DNA from: Zymomonas sp.
Lineage (GTDB): Bacteria; Pseudomonadota; Alphaproteobacteria; Sphingomonadales; Sphingomonadaceae
Assembly (NCBI GenBank): GCA_027489105.1
Contig: JAIYAJ010000005.1
Coordinates: 1-6,026 of the forward strand
DNA length: 6,026 nt
Reading direction: 5' to 3'
Below are positions 1-6,026 of the stretch, in pieces (the stretch's first letter is position 1; each line of letters starts with the position of its first letter). A program made the translations under genes and the position numbers. The notes below the pieces were generated by a model. That model did not search any database. It was not told where the DNA came from and worked only from the letters and a program-made list of their open reading frames with translations.

Positions 1-1
1 G

Positions 2-970
2 ATCGGCTGGTTCGCGGTCACGATCGGTGTGCTCGGCGCAACCGCGGCAAGTGCCCTGTCCCGGATGGCCGATATTGCCGTGGCACCAATCGCCATCGCA
101 TTGCCGGCGGCGGCGCTGATCGCAGCGATCACGTTGCGCGGTGCCACCGGTCTTGAGCGGCTCGGCGCGGTCCTCATTCCCGTCACGCTGATGCTGCTCA
201 TCATCTCGGCCGCGCTGGTAATGCCCAGGCTCGCCCGCGTCACGTCGGCAACCGGCTCCGGAACGCTCACCTTTGGTGCGGCTGTCTCCGCGATCGTTGG
301 AAGTTACATCGTGGGGATCGTCATCCAGCCCGATTATGGCCGATTCGTCCGACGGCCCGGTCACGCCGGGCTGGGTGCCGCGGTCGCACTGGGCGTCGCC
401 TACCCGCTCGTGCTCGTCTTCGCCTCGCTTGCAAGCGTAGCGCTCGGCGCACCGGAACTGATCACCGCCATGATCATCCTCGGCCTTGGTGCGCCCGCGC
501 TCGCCATTCTGCTGATCGGTGCGTGGATTGACAGTTCAGCCTGCCTCTATTCGGCGAGTCTGTCGATCGTAAGCCAGGTCCCGCGCTGGCGCTTGAGCTG
601 GGTCGTGTGCGCAATCAGCCTTCTGGGAGCCGGCCTGATCATATTTGGCGCGGAACAGCTGTTCATTCCGTTTCTGATCGCGCTCGGCGTCAGCCTGCCC
701 CCGTTGGCGGCGATCTTCGTGCTGGCGCCGCGCTTGTCCGATCCGATTTCCAGCGGCGAGTCCGCGGTGGTGCGCGCACTCGCGATCGGACCGGCGTTGA
801 GCTGGCTCGCCGGAACGATGGTCGGCGCGCTGTCGCTGCACGACATCGTCGGGGTCACCCACCTGCCGGCACTGGATTCGATCCTCGCGGCGGCAGCGAC
901 CTTGCTGATCGCCGCTGCAATCGCCCGACGACACCATCGTATCATGGCCAAGGCCCCGGCGGCGACTTAG
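2..970 (+). CDS. NCS1-family permease, cytosine/purine permease-like (5'-truncated)
   Basis: Integral inner-membrane transporter of the nucleobase:cation symporter-1 family, expected to import a nucleobase or related compound with a cation. The reading frame is open from the window edge (322 residues visible). A GTG at 29 is not taken as the start, because the codons before it read IGWFAVTIG, which matches the IGWFGVT-type segment inside CodB. Roughly the first 100 residues are therefore missing. About nine or ten hydrophobic segments can be seen. Counting from the GTG at 29, there is the family-like stretch GSYIVGIVIQPDYGRF (about residues 91-106), comparable to the GSFI...PDFVRF region of CodB, and a WIDSSACLYSASL stretch (about 167-178) comparable to NIWTTNDNALYASGL. 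The end is a normal basic, Ala-rich cytoplasmic tail with a TAG stop. The fold call is firm. The substrate (cytosine, purine, hydantoin or other) cannot be assigned. The next gene begins 49 nt downstream on the same strand with no hairpin between, so they may share a transcript. Confidence 0.85.
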   Translation: MGWFAVTIGVLGATAASALSRMADIAVAPIAIALPAAALIAAITLRGATGLERLGAVLIPVTLMLLIISAALVMPRLARVTSATGSGTLTFGAAVSAIVGSYIVGIVIQPDYGRFVRRPGHAGLGAAVALGVAYPLVLVFASLASVALGAPELITAMIILGLGAPALAILLIGAWIDSSACLYSASLSIVSQVPRWRLSWVVCAISLLGAGLIIFGAEQLFIPFLIALGVSLPPLAAIFVLAPRLSDPISSGESAVVRALAIGPALSWLAGTMVGALSLHDIVGVTHLPALDSILAAAATLLIAAAIARRHHRIMAKAPAAT

Positions 971-1005
971 GCCGCACGGGACCGGCACGATCCAGCTTTG
1001 CATGC

Positions 1006-1010
1006 GGAGG
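1006..1010 (+). promoter_or_regulatory. Ribosome binding site GGAGG for the unknown protein
   Basis: GGAGG lies 9 nt before the ATG at 1020. An earlier in-frame ATG at 1002 sits in front of this Shine-Dalgarno sequence and has none of its own, so 1020 is the better start. The choice removes six residues (MRRQEA) from the longest reading frame. Confidence 0.6.
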
Positions 1011-1019
1011 CAGGAAGCA

Positions 1020-2396
1020 ATGGTTTGGACGTTCGATCCACCCGGCAATGTGCCAGACTTCGTCGATCCCGCGCGCTGGCACGCCGTGATGGCGGCGCAT
1101 GCCGACGACATGCTCTGGCAGCTCGCAGCCCACGCGCTGGACAAGAAAATATCAAGCCTGACCGCCGCGGACCTCGATCATTTCGGCCCGGCACTGGCGT
1201 ATGCCCATCCACTCTACCAACCCGTGCCCCCGAATGCGGAAACCGTCGCGCTGAAGCCCTGGTCGGGCTTCCCGCGCTTCGTCGATCGCCACGCTCCCTG
1301 GCCGCTACCGCCGATCCCGCACGATCTGGACGGCAGCCTGCGCACCGTCGAAGATCTGGGCGATCACGATTACGCGCCGGGGCGCTTCGTCGACGGCGAC
1401 GGCGATCCGGTCGACCTTCCGGTCCGTCACCGCCAGAACGAATATCTCGAATGGGCCGCGCGGCGCGGCGCGGATGGGCGGCTGTCCAGCATCACCTTCG
1501 TCGCCGAGGGTCATGATTATTTCTCCGCGCTATTCGACGCGGACGAACGAGCGGTGGTCGAGCTGTACCAGCGCTTCACCGGTGTCCCCGGCATTACCGC
1601 GGACGCGCTACGCGCGCGAACCGGAATCTGGCGTGTCGCCCCGACGGGCGAGCGCGCATTGGTCGCGCGGCCGGGCGGCTACAACTACCGCAACCCGCTC
1701 AATATCGATCCGGGGATCGTCCACCTCTCGCATCATGCTAATTCGCTCATCGCGCAGATCAGCGTCGCGGGCGTATCCGGCCTGATCCGCTTGAAGGCCG
1801 ATGGCACGCTCGTCTCGGGCGTCGATGCGGAGGAACTGCTGTGCTGCAATCGCGGCGGCGATCCGAACCGCAACAGCGATCCCAAAATTTCGCAGCAGGC
1901 CTACACCCTGACGCGAAACGGATATCGTTATACGCTCGCCAATCCGGTCGGCGTCTACATATCCGGCGTCGACGAACAGAGCATCACGCTTCCCGATGGC
2001 GAGCCATTGCCGCGTGAATGGTGGACGGCCGTACGCGGCCGCGATCTGTGGAGCGACGGCGGATCGCGCGTGCTGCGCCTGGAAATCGCACCGCCGCCCG
2101 GCGAGACGATCGGCCTTGAAGACCTGAAAGTGAACGGAAGCGCGCTGCGCTTTCCGGGGCAAGTCGCGCGTCTTATCGGTGTCCACCTGTTCGTGACGCG
2201 CTGGAAACGGGAGACGCCGGGGACAGGTCCAAGCGCCCGCTGTCTTGGCACCTGCTGCTGCGCGGAGGGTAAGCGCGTGCTGTTGCGCGACGATCATGGA
2301 CGCTGCCGGCCAGGTACCAAGATCGCGTTTCCGGGCCTCATCTCCCCGGTCATTGAGGATCTGGGTCCGCACGCGCCAGCGCCGACCGTAGGATGA
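1020..2396 (+). CDS. Conserved protein of unknown function, translationally coupled to DyP peroxidase
   Basis: Soluble protein of 458 residues with no signal peptide or membrane segment, and no enzyme fold I can name. Numbering from the ATG at 1020, landmarks are RQNEYLEW (138-145) followed by a GRLSSITFVAEGHDYF strand-rich stretch, YNYRNPLNID (221-230), HLSHHANSLIAQI (235-247), paired Cys275-Cys276, DPNRNSDP (281-288), NPVGVYISGVD (308-318), and a Cys-rich tail with Cys408, the triplet Cys412-414 and Cys429. From memory, not a search, several of these resemble uncharacterised bacterial proteins with QDEYxEW, YNPYNxWN, NTLGAEI, PNRNSDP and DPVGLYI-like motifs. Its TGA overlaps the ATG of the peroxidase gene (ATGA at 2393-2396), so the two are probably made in fixed ratio. 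Inference only: it may assist or partner the peroxidase, for example in substrate supply, modification or haem handling. The His- and Cys-rich motifs would suit metal or haem binding, but nothing here proves it. Start chosen by the GGAGG 9 nt upstream. Confidence 0.85.
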   Translation: MVWTFDPPGNVPDFVDPARWHAVMAAHADDMLWQLAAHALDKKISSLTAADLDHFGPALAYAHPLYQPVPPNAETVALKPWSGFPRFVDRHAPWPLPPIPHDLDGSLRTVEDLGDHDYAPGRFVDGDGDPVDLPVRHRQNEYLEWAARRGADGRLSSITFVAEGHDYFSALFDADERAVVELYQRFTGVPGITADALRARTGIWRVAPTGERALVARPGGYNYRNPLNIDPGIVHLSHHANSLIAQISVAGVSGLIRLKADGTLVSGVDAEELLCCNRGGDPNRNSDPKISQQAYTLTRNGYRYTLANPVGVYISGVDEQSITLPDGEPLPREWWTAVRGRDLWSDGGSRVLRLEIAPPPGETIGLEDLKVNGSALRFPGQVARLIGVHLFVTRWKRETPGTGPSARCLGTCCCAEGKRVLLRDDHGRCRPGTKIAFPGLISPVIEDLGPHAPAPTVG

Positions 2397-3748
2397 GCGA
2401 TCGTCCGCTCGCCTTCGACGATATCCAGGGCGACATTCTCGGCGGCTTCAACACCGACGTGCAAATCTTGCTCGGCTTCGGCGCGACCGAAGATGCCGCG
2501 CGGGCCGCCGCTATCGCCTGGCTCGCGAGGCTTGCGCCGGACATCACCTCTGTCGCGGACGTGCGCCGAACCCGCACGGCGATGAAAGCGCACGACACGT
2601 GTTCCGACGCCGCGCCAGTCTGGCTTGCGGTCGCGCTTAGCAAGGCGCTGCTCGGCTTCGCGGCGCCGGACGTGTTGATCCTGGATCAGGCGTTTCATGA
2701 CGGGATGATCGATGGCGCCGCCAGCTCGCTTGGCGACCGCTCCAACCCCGACGATTGGGTAGCGGGCGCACCGTCGCGACCGATCGATATTCTCCTGAAG
2801 GTCGCCGGCAACGATCCGCGCGCCGTCACGGCACGCGCCGAGGCGATTTTCCACGATGCGCGTAGCCGCGGCCTCACCCTGACCTATTGCGAACGCGGTG
2901 ATCGCTTGCCGGGCGAGATCGAGCACTTTGGATTTCGCGATCATATCTCGCAACCAGAGGTGCTCGGCGACGGGACCGCGGGCGGTCATGCCCCGGGGCG
3001 CTTCCTATTCGGCTATCCGCGCGATCCGGGCGGGCAGCCGCCAGCGCTGACCGTCGACCCGCACAGCGTCACCGATAACGGGTCCCTGCTCGTGTTTCGG
3101 CGATTGGTGCAGGATGTGCGAGCTTTCCGTAGCTTTGTGGCAGAGCGCGCCGCATCGCTCCAAGCGTCCTGGCCCGGACTGACTGCCGATCATCTCGCGG
3201 CGCTGATCGTCGGTCGCTGGCCCTCCGGCGCCCCCTTGCAGGCAGGGCGGCACGCGGACCCACGTCCCGCGGACCCCGACAACAGTTTCGACTTTTTTGG
3301 GGATGATGATGGCATGGTCTGTCCCTTCGGCGCGCATATTCGCAAGGTGAACCCGCGCAAGGGATCATCCGATGTCGTCGAGGTGCCGCGGATGCTGCGT
3401 CGTGGCACCCCCTTCGGGCCGCTGTTCGAGGAGAATCCGACGGCCGAGCGCGGTCTCCTCTTTTTGGCGTATCAAGCCTCGATCACAGCGACGTTTCTGT
3501 TCGTTTCCAGTCGCTGGATGAACAGTGGGAAATCGCCCGGCAGAGGCGACGACCTTCTCGTCGGGCGCCCGTTCGATGATCGCGCCATGGTCATTCAAGG
3601 TCCCGATGGCCCGGTCGAACTCCGCACCGGTGGCCTCCAGTGGATCAGGCCAACCGGCGGGGTCTATCTTTTCGCGCCCGGTATCGCTGGGCTGAAGAAA
3701 CTTTGCGCGATAGCGGGCAGCAAGTCGCCAGGCGGAGCGGCCCCGTAG
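2393..3748 (+). CDS. DyP-type (dye-decolorizing) haem peroxidase
   Basis: Haem b peroxidase of the DyP superfamily, which uses H2O2 to oxidise dyes, phenolics and other organic substrates. At 451 residues it fits the longer C/D-type subgroup better than the roughly 300-residue A/B types. Visible landmarks are the N-terminal DIQGDILGGF (10-19), the catalytic motif HFGFRDHISQP (178-188) with Asp183, GRFLFGYPRDP (202-212), GRWPSGAPL (274-282), the proximal haem ligand His315 in CPFGAHIRKVNPR (310-322), the distal Arg337 in LRRGTPFGP (335-343), ERGLLFLAYQASI (352-364) and the closing GGVYLFAPGIAGL (422-434). The residue after the catalytic Asp is His184 where the family normally has Gly (GXXDG). 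There is no Tat or Sec signal, so the enzyme should be cytoplasmic. The start codon overlaps the stop of the preceding gene and lacks a well-spaced Shine-Dalgarno (only AGG directly abutting the ATG), which points to translational coupling. It is the last gene of its unit. Physiological substrate unknown. Confidence 0.93.
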   Translation: MSDRPLAFDDIQGDILGGFNTDVQILLGFGATEDAARAAAIAWLARLAPDITSVADVRRTRTAMKAHDTCSDAAPVWLAVALSKALLGFAAPDVLILDQAFHDGMIDGAASSLGDRSNPDDWVAGAPSRPIDILLKVAGNDPRAVTARAEAIFHDARSRGLTLTYCERGDRLPGEIEHFGFRDHISQPEVLGDGTAGGHAPGRFLFGYPRDPGGQPPALTVDPHSVTDNGSLLVFRRLVQDVRAFRSFVAERAASLQASWPGLTADHLAALIVGRWPSGAPLQAGRHADPRPADPDNSFDFFGDDDGMVCPFGAHIRKVNPRKGSSDVVEVPRMLRRGTPFGPLFEENPTAERGLLFLAYQASITATFLFVSSRWMNSGKSPGRGDDLLVGRPFDDRAMVIQGPDGPVELRTGGLQWIRPTGGVYLFAPGIAGLKKLCAIAGSKSPGGAAP

Positions 3749-3753
3749 GGGCC
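3739..3753 (+). terminator. GC-rich hairpin over the peroxidase stop codon, possible terminator
   Basis: GGCCCC-GTA-GGGGCC is a perfect 6-bp inverted repeat with a 3-nt loop. The TAG stop (3746-3748) lies in the loop and the first base of the right arm. No T-run follows directly; the nearest pyrimidine-rich stretch, CTTCTCCTTT, begins about 9 nt later. It could pause or stabilise the mRNA end of the peroxidase operon, but it is not a textbook rho-independent terminator. Confidence 0.3.
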
Positions 3754-3789
3754 ACCACGCGGCTTCTCCTTTAGATATTAATGGTTTAG

Positions 3790-3829
3790 CGGCAGTTTCG
3801 AGAACAGTCCCCCGCAGTTTCTTCGACAG
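3790..3829. repeat. Imperfect tandem direct repeat, 18 nt units at 22-bp period
   Basis: Two copies, 3790-3807 and 3812-3829, share the core GCAGTTTC and the end ACAG; 13 of 18 positions agree. The start-to-start distance is 22 bp, about two helical turns, so both copies would face the same side of the DNA. No known protein site is recognised, and two copies this short may be chance. Confidence 0.35.
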
Positions 3830-3844
3830 CGAAATCACAGAGCT

Positions 3845-3863
3845 TTGATCCACTTTGGATCAA
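3845..3863. repeat. Perfect inverted repeat TTGATCC-N5-GGATCAA
   Basis: Seven-base arms (3845-3851 and 3857-3863) flank the spacer ACTTT. The half-sites resemble those of FNR/FixK-type operators (TTGAT-N4-ATCAA), but here TTGAT and ATCAA are 9 nt apart instead of 4. As RNA it could form a 7-bp stem followed by only a short TTT on the plus strand, so it may be a weak terminator between the converging units. The symmetry is certain; the function is not. Confidence 0.45.
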
Positions 3864-3921
3864 TTTGTCCTCCTGTCTCATCCTCATTGCGCACCCTGAA
3901 CAATTGGCAACGGGAAGGCCT

Positions 3922-3934
3922 TAAACGTCGTTTA
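3922..3934. repeat. 13-bp palindrome TAAACG-T-CGTTTA
   Basis: The two 6-bp arms (3922-3927 and 3929-3934) are exact reverse complements around a single T. The near-zero loop rules out a normal RNA hairpin, so if it is functional it would be a DNA-binding site for a dimer. No regulator is recognised, and it lies downstream of both neighbouring genes. Confidence 0.3.
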
Positions 3935-4038
3935 GCTGCCATCATCCGAACTCCCCGCCAAGACAGCTACCGCACGAGATAGTTCAACCGTAAGAGAGCG
4001 TTCTAAGCGGTTTCTTCGCCTCGCGCCAACGGCAGCGC

Positions 4039-4653
4039 CTACTCCCCCATCCCCGCGGCAAAGGCGATGCGCAGCGCTTCCGACAGGCTCCGTACGCCCA
4101 GCTTGGTCATCAGATTGGCGCGGTGCACCTCGACCGTGCGGGGGGAGATGTCGAGGTCATAGGCGATCGTCTTGTTGGGCAGGCCCTTGGCGAGCCCATC
4201 GAGCACCTCGCGCTCGCGGCCGGTGAGTTTGCCCAGCATCACATGGGCTTCCTCGTTCCGCTCCAGATCGGCGACGTTCTTCCCCAGCCGGGCATGCGCC
4301 GCCTCGATCGCGGACATCAGCACCGCCTTCTCGAACGGCTTCTCGATGAAGTCGACCGCGCCGGCCTTCATCGCCCGGACCGCGATGCCGACGTCGCCAT
4401 GGCCGGTCAGGATGATCACCGGCATGGTGATGCCGCGCTCGTTGAGCGCCTGCTGCACCTCCAGCCCGTCCATCTCTGGCATGCGGACGTCGAGCAGGAT
4501 GCAGCCGGGCTCGGCCGTCTTGGCTTCCTTGAGGAAGGCGACGCCGCTTTCCCATGTCTCGACAGCATAGCCCGAGGTCGACAGCATGAACTTTGCCGAC
4601 CGCCGGATCGAATCCTCGTCGTCCACGATATGTACCAGCCGCTTGTCAGCCAT
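4039..4653 (-). CDS. fixJ: FixJ-type response regulator
   Basis: Transcription factor of 204 residues, phosphorylated by the adjacent sensor kinase. The receiver domain (about 5-120) has the acidic pair Asp11-Asp12, the phospho-acceptor Asp55 in [11 protein letters not shown], Thr83 in LTGHGD and Lys105 in FIEKPF. A LuxR/FixJ helix-turn-helix spans about 142-200, from LTGREREVL through [20 protein letters not shown] and HRANLMTKL. The last segments are nearly identical to rhizobial FixJ, which carries [20 protein letters not shown] and HRAN; this is the main reason for the gene name. The ATG at 4653 is supported by GGAGG 6 nt upstream and lies inside the end of the kinase gene (8-nt overlap), so the pair is co-translated and matches the usual fixLJ order. 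In rhizobia FixJ activates fixK and microaerobic genes. No fixK gene is in the window, so the targets here are unknown; the regulator could equally serve a general redox response. Confidence 0.93.
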   Translation of the reverse strand: MADKRLVHIVDDEDSIRRSAKFMLSTSGYAVETWESGVAFLKEAKTAEPGCILLDVRMPEMDGLEVQQALNERGITMPVIILTGHGDVGIAVRAMKAGAVDFIEKPFEKAVLMSAIEAAHARLGKNVADLERNEEAHVMLGKLTGREREVLDGLAKGLPNKTIAYDLDISPRTVEVHRANLMTKLGVRSLSEALRIAFAAGMGE

Positions 4654-6026
4654 CTTGGTCCTCCGTTTCTATTCTTGCGATGGTGAACAGGAAGTTCGAG
4701 CCGCCGGTCGCCTCGGGCTCGTACCATATCCGTCCGCCATTGGCCTCGACGATGGTCCGGCAGATCGACAGGCCGAGCCCCATGCCGTCGGTCTTGGTGC
4801 TGTTGAAGGCGCGGAACAGGTCGGCGGCGATCTCTGGCGCGACGCCCGGTCCGGTGTCGCGGACGGTGACCCGCACGAAGCCGTCGTCTTCGGCCTGGGT
4901 CGACAGATGGAGTTCGCGCGGCGTGCCGGCCGGCTGGGTCGACATCGCTTCGACCGCGTTGCGCATCAGGTTGATCAGCACCTGCTGGATCTGGACCCGG
5001 TCGACCAGCACCGGGCCCGCCTGCCGATCGATGTCGAACTCGACATGGACGCCCCTCTCGCGCGCACCGATCAGAGCCAGTTTCGCCGCCTCGTCGATCA
5101 GTGCCGGCAGATCCTCGACGGTCTTTTCGACCTCGCCCCTGGCGACGAACTCGCGCAGGCGGCGAACGATCTGGCCGGCGCGCATGGCCTCGCTCGCCGT
5201 TTCCGACAGCGCATCGCGGATGATCGGAAAATCGTGCGCCTGCGGGTACTCGAGCATGTCGCGGATCGTCTCGACATAGTTCATGACCGCCGTGATCGGC
5301 TGGTTCAGTTCATGCGCGAGGGTCGACGCCATCGTGCCCATCGCGCTCACCCGCGCGACATGGATCAGATTGGATCGAAGATCCTCGATCCGCTGCTCGG
5401 CCTGCATCTGTTCGGTCAAATCGCTGATGAAGCCGGTAAAGACCGGCTCTCCTTCGACCGCCGCCTCGCCCACCGCGAGTTGCATGGGGAAGGTCGACCC
5501 GTCGCGCTTGAGCCCGGACACTGTCCGGCCGATGCCGATGATCCTGCGTTCCCCGGTCGCCAGATAGCGGTGGATGTAAGCGTCGTGACGCTCACGGTCG
5601 GGGGACGGCATCAGCCGGCTGATATTCGCCCCGAACACCTCCTTCTCGGAATAGCCGAACAGCCGCTCCGCCGCCGCACTGAACGAGATGATCCGCCCGC
5701 GCGAGTCGATCACGATCATGGCATCGGGCACGGTCGACAGGATCGACCGCATCTGCGCCGCGCTCGACTGAAGCTGGCGTTCGGCCGCGCGTTGCTCGGT
5801 CACGTCGCGAATCACCCGGCCGAAGCCGCGCAGCTTTCCCTTGTCGTCGTACAGGGCTGTCAGCGAGATGTTGGCTAGGAACTGCGTGCCATCCTTGCGG
5901 CATCCCATTTCCTCTTCCTGAAACCGACCCTCACGCTTCGCTCGCTCGAGATCGGCCTGCGGCTTACCGGCATAGACGGCTTCGGCGTAGTAAAACTCCG
6001 AGAAATGGCGCCCGACCGCTTCGGAC
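4646..6026 (-). CDS. fixL: FixL-type haem-PAS oxygen-sensor histidine kinase (5'-truncated)
   Basis: The visible 459 residues run into the window edge. The first Met in frame (5908) is inside a PAS domain, because the 39 codons before it continue a typical PAS sequence ([15 protein letters not shown]). Numbering from that Met, the first PAS ends near 39 (RVIRDVTEQ). A second PAS (about 50-166) matches the FixL haem domain: RHDAYIHRY holds His108, aligned with the haem ligand His200 of Bradyrhizobium FixL, and Arg114 (its Arg206); IIGIGR holds Arg128, aligned with the O2-signalling Arg220. [13 protein letters not shown] strand follows. The HisKA domain carries His199 in LAHELNQP. The ATPase domain has Asn317 in [10 protein letters not shown], Asp351 in RDTGPG and the glycine-rich DGMGLGLSI (374-382). 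No membrane segment is seen in the visible part. It is expected to phosphorylate the overlapping FixJ when oxygen falls. Family assignment is firm; O2 binding is inferred from the conserved residues. Confidence 0.93.
   Translation of the reverse strand, partial: SEAVGRHFSEFYYAEAVYAGKPQADLERAKREGRFQEEEMGCRKDGTQFLANISLTALYDDKGKLRGFGRVIRDVTEQRAAERQLQSSAAQMRSILSTVPDAMIVIDSRGRIISFSAAAERLFGYSEKEVFGANISRLMPSPDRERHDAYIHRYLATGERRIIGIGRTVSGLKRDGSTFPMQLAVGEAAVEGEPVFTGFISDLTEQMQAEQRIEDLRSNLIHVARVSAMGTMASTLAHELNQPITAVMNYVETIRDMLEYPQAHDFPIIRDALSETASEAMRAGQIVRRLREFVARGEVEKTVEDLPALIDEAAKLALIGARERGVHVEFDIDRQAGPVLVDRVQIQQVLINLMRNAVEAMSTQPAGTPRELHLSTQAEDDGFVRVTVRDTGPGVAPEIAADLFRAFNSTKTDGMGLGLSICRTIVEANGGRIWYEPEATGGSNFLFTIARIETEDQDG
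4660..4664 (-). promoter_or_regulatory. Ribosome binding site GGAGG for fixJ
   Basis: GGAGG on the minus strand, 6 nt before the fixJ ATG and inside the last codons of the kinase gene. It gives fixJ its own initiation site in addition to coupling with the kinase stop codon at 4648-4646. Confidence 0.7.

Larger units (their letters stand above)
3749..4038. other. Intergenic gap between converging genes
   Basis: The 290-bp space between the peroxidase stop (plus strand) and the fixJ stop (minus strand) is visibly less GC-rich than the genes around it. I see no reading frame with a plausible start, ribosome site and composition, and no tRNA-like fold. Because both flanking genes end here, promoters for them are not expected. 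It does carry small symmetric elements, listed separately: an imperfect direct repeat (3790-3829), a perfect inverted repeat (3845-3863) and a 13-bp palindrome (3922-3934). The likeliest roles are bidirectional transcript ends or a small RNA, neither shown by the sequence. Confidence 0.6.

Noticed and set aside
29..31. GTG at 29 as the permease start
   Set aside because: The frame is open to the window edge and the codons before it encode a conserved NCS1 segment, so the gene begins outside the window.
1608..2372. A 254-codon minus-strand frame inside the unknown-protein gene
   Set aside because: Arg/Ala-rich shadow of the coding strand with no motif and no ribosome site recognised; the plus-strand gene has a good start and operon context.
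2294..2989. A 231-codon minus-strand frame across the unknown protein/DyP junction
   Set aside because: Antisense to two supported genes, composition typical of GC-rich shadow frames, no recognisable domain.
3365..3853. Minus-strand frame reaching into the convergent gap
   Set aside because: Most of it is antisense to the peroxidase gene and its sequence shows no domain; only its first part lies in the gap.
3845..3863. Canonical FNR/FixK box
   Set aside because: The half-sites match, but the spacer between TTGAT and ATCAA is 9 nt rather than 4, so it cannot be called a standard site.
4023..4038. Possible terminator for fixJ (GCGC-N8-GCGC)
   Set aside because: Only a 4-bp stem of a self-complementary tetramer, with no T-run after it on the minus strand.
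4586..5878. A 430-codon open frame on the plus strand across the fixL/fixJ genes
   Set aside because: It lies fully antisense to the well-supported kinase and regulator. Its product is rich in Arg, Asp and His as expected of a GC-rich shadow frame, and it has no family motif.

Overview
The window is a GC-rich piece of bacterial chromosome, most likely from an alphaproteobacterium of the sphingomonad or rhizobial type. The evidence for this is the FixL/FixJ-type oxygen-sensing pair, the codon use dominated by G/C third positions, and the tightly packed overlapping genes. It holds five protein genes and one short non-coding gap. No tRNA, rRNA, CRISPR array, IS element or prophage gene is visible.

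Left block (plus strand, 1-3748). The 3' three quarters of an NCS1-family (cytosine/purine permease-like) transporter is followed after 49 nt by a 458-residue conserved protein of unknown function. That gene is joined by an ATGA stop/start overlap to a 451-residue dye-decolorizing (DyP-type) haem peroxidase. The overlap means the unknown protein and the peroxidase are almost certainly co-translated, so they are the best candidate for a little-described two-component peroxidase system. The peroxidase keeps its proximal haem His, catalytic Asp and distal Arg, but the usual Gly closing the GXXDG motif is His (GFRDH).

Middle (3749-4038). This is a 290-bp gap between converging transcription units. 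No convincing gene was found in it. It does hold several small symmetric elements: a GC hairpin over the peroxidase stop codon, an imperfect direct repeat with a 22-bp period, a perfect 7-bp-arm inverted repeat TTGATCC-N5-GGATCAA, and a 13-bp palindrome.

Right block (minus strand, 6026-4039). A sensor kinase, whose 5' end lies beyond the window, overlaps by 8 nt a FixJ-type response regulator. The kinase has at least two PAS domains. The second keeps the haem-ligand His and the two Arg residues known from rhizobial FixL, so it is predicted to be a true haem-based O2 sensor. The regulator carries a LuxR/FixJ helix-turn-helix almost identical to that of rhizobial FixJ. The pair would report oxygen through haem PAS, autophosphorylation of His199 (numbered from the Met at 5908), transfer to Asp55 of FixJ, and transcription. 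Whether it controls the converging peroxidase genes cannot be decided from this window, because the promoters of both blocks lie outside it.
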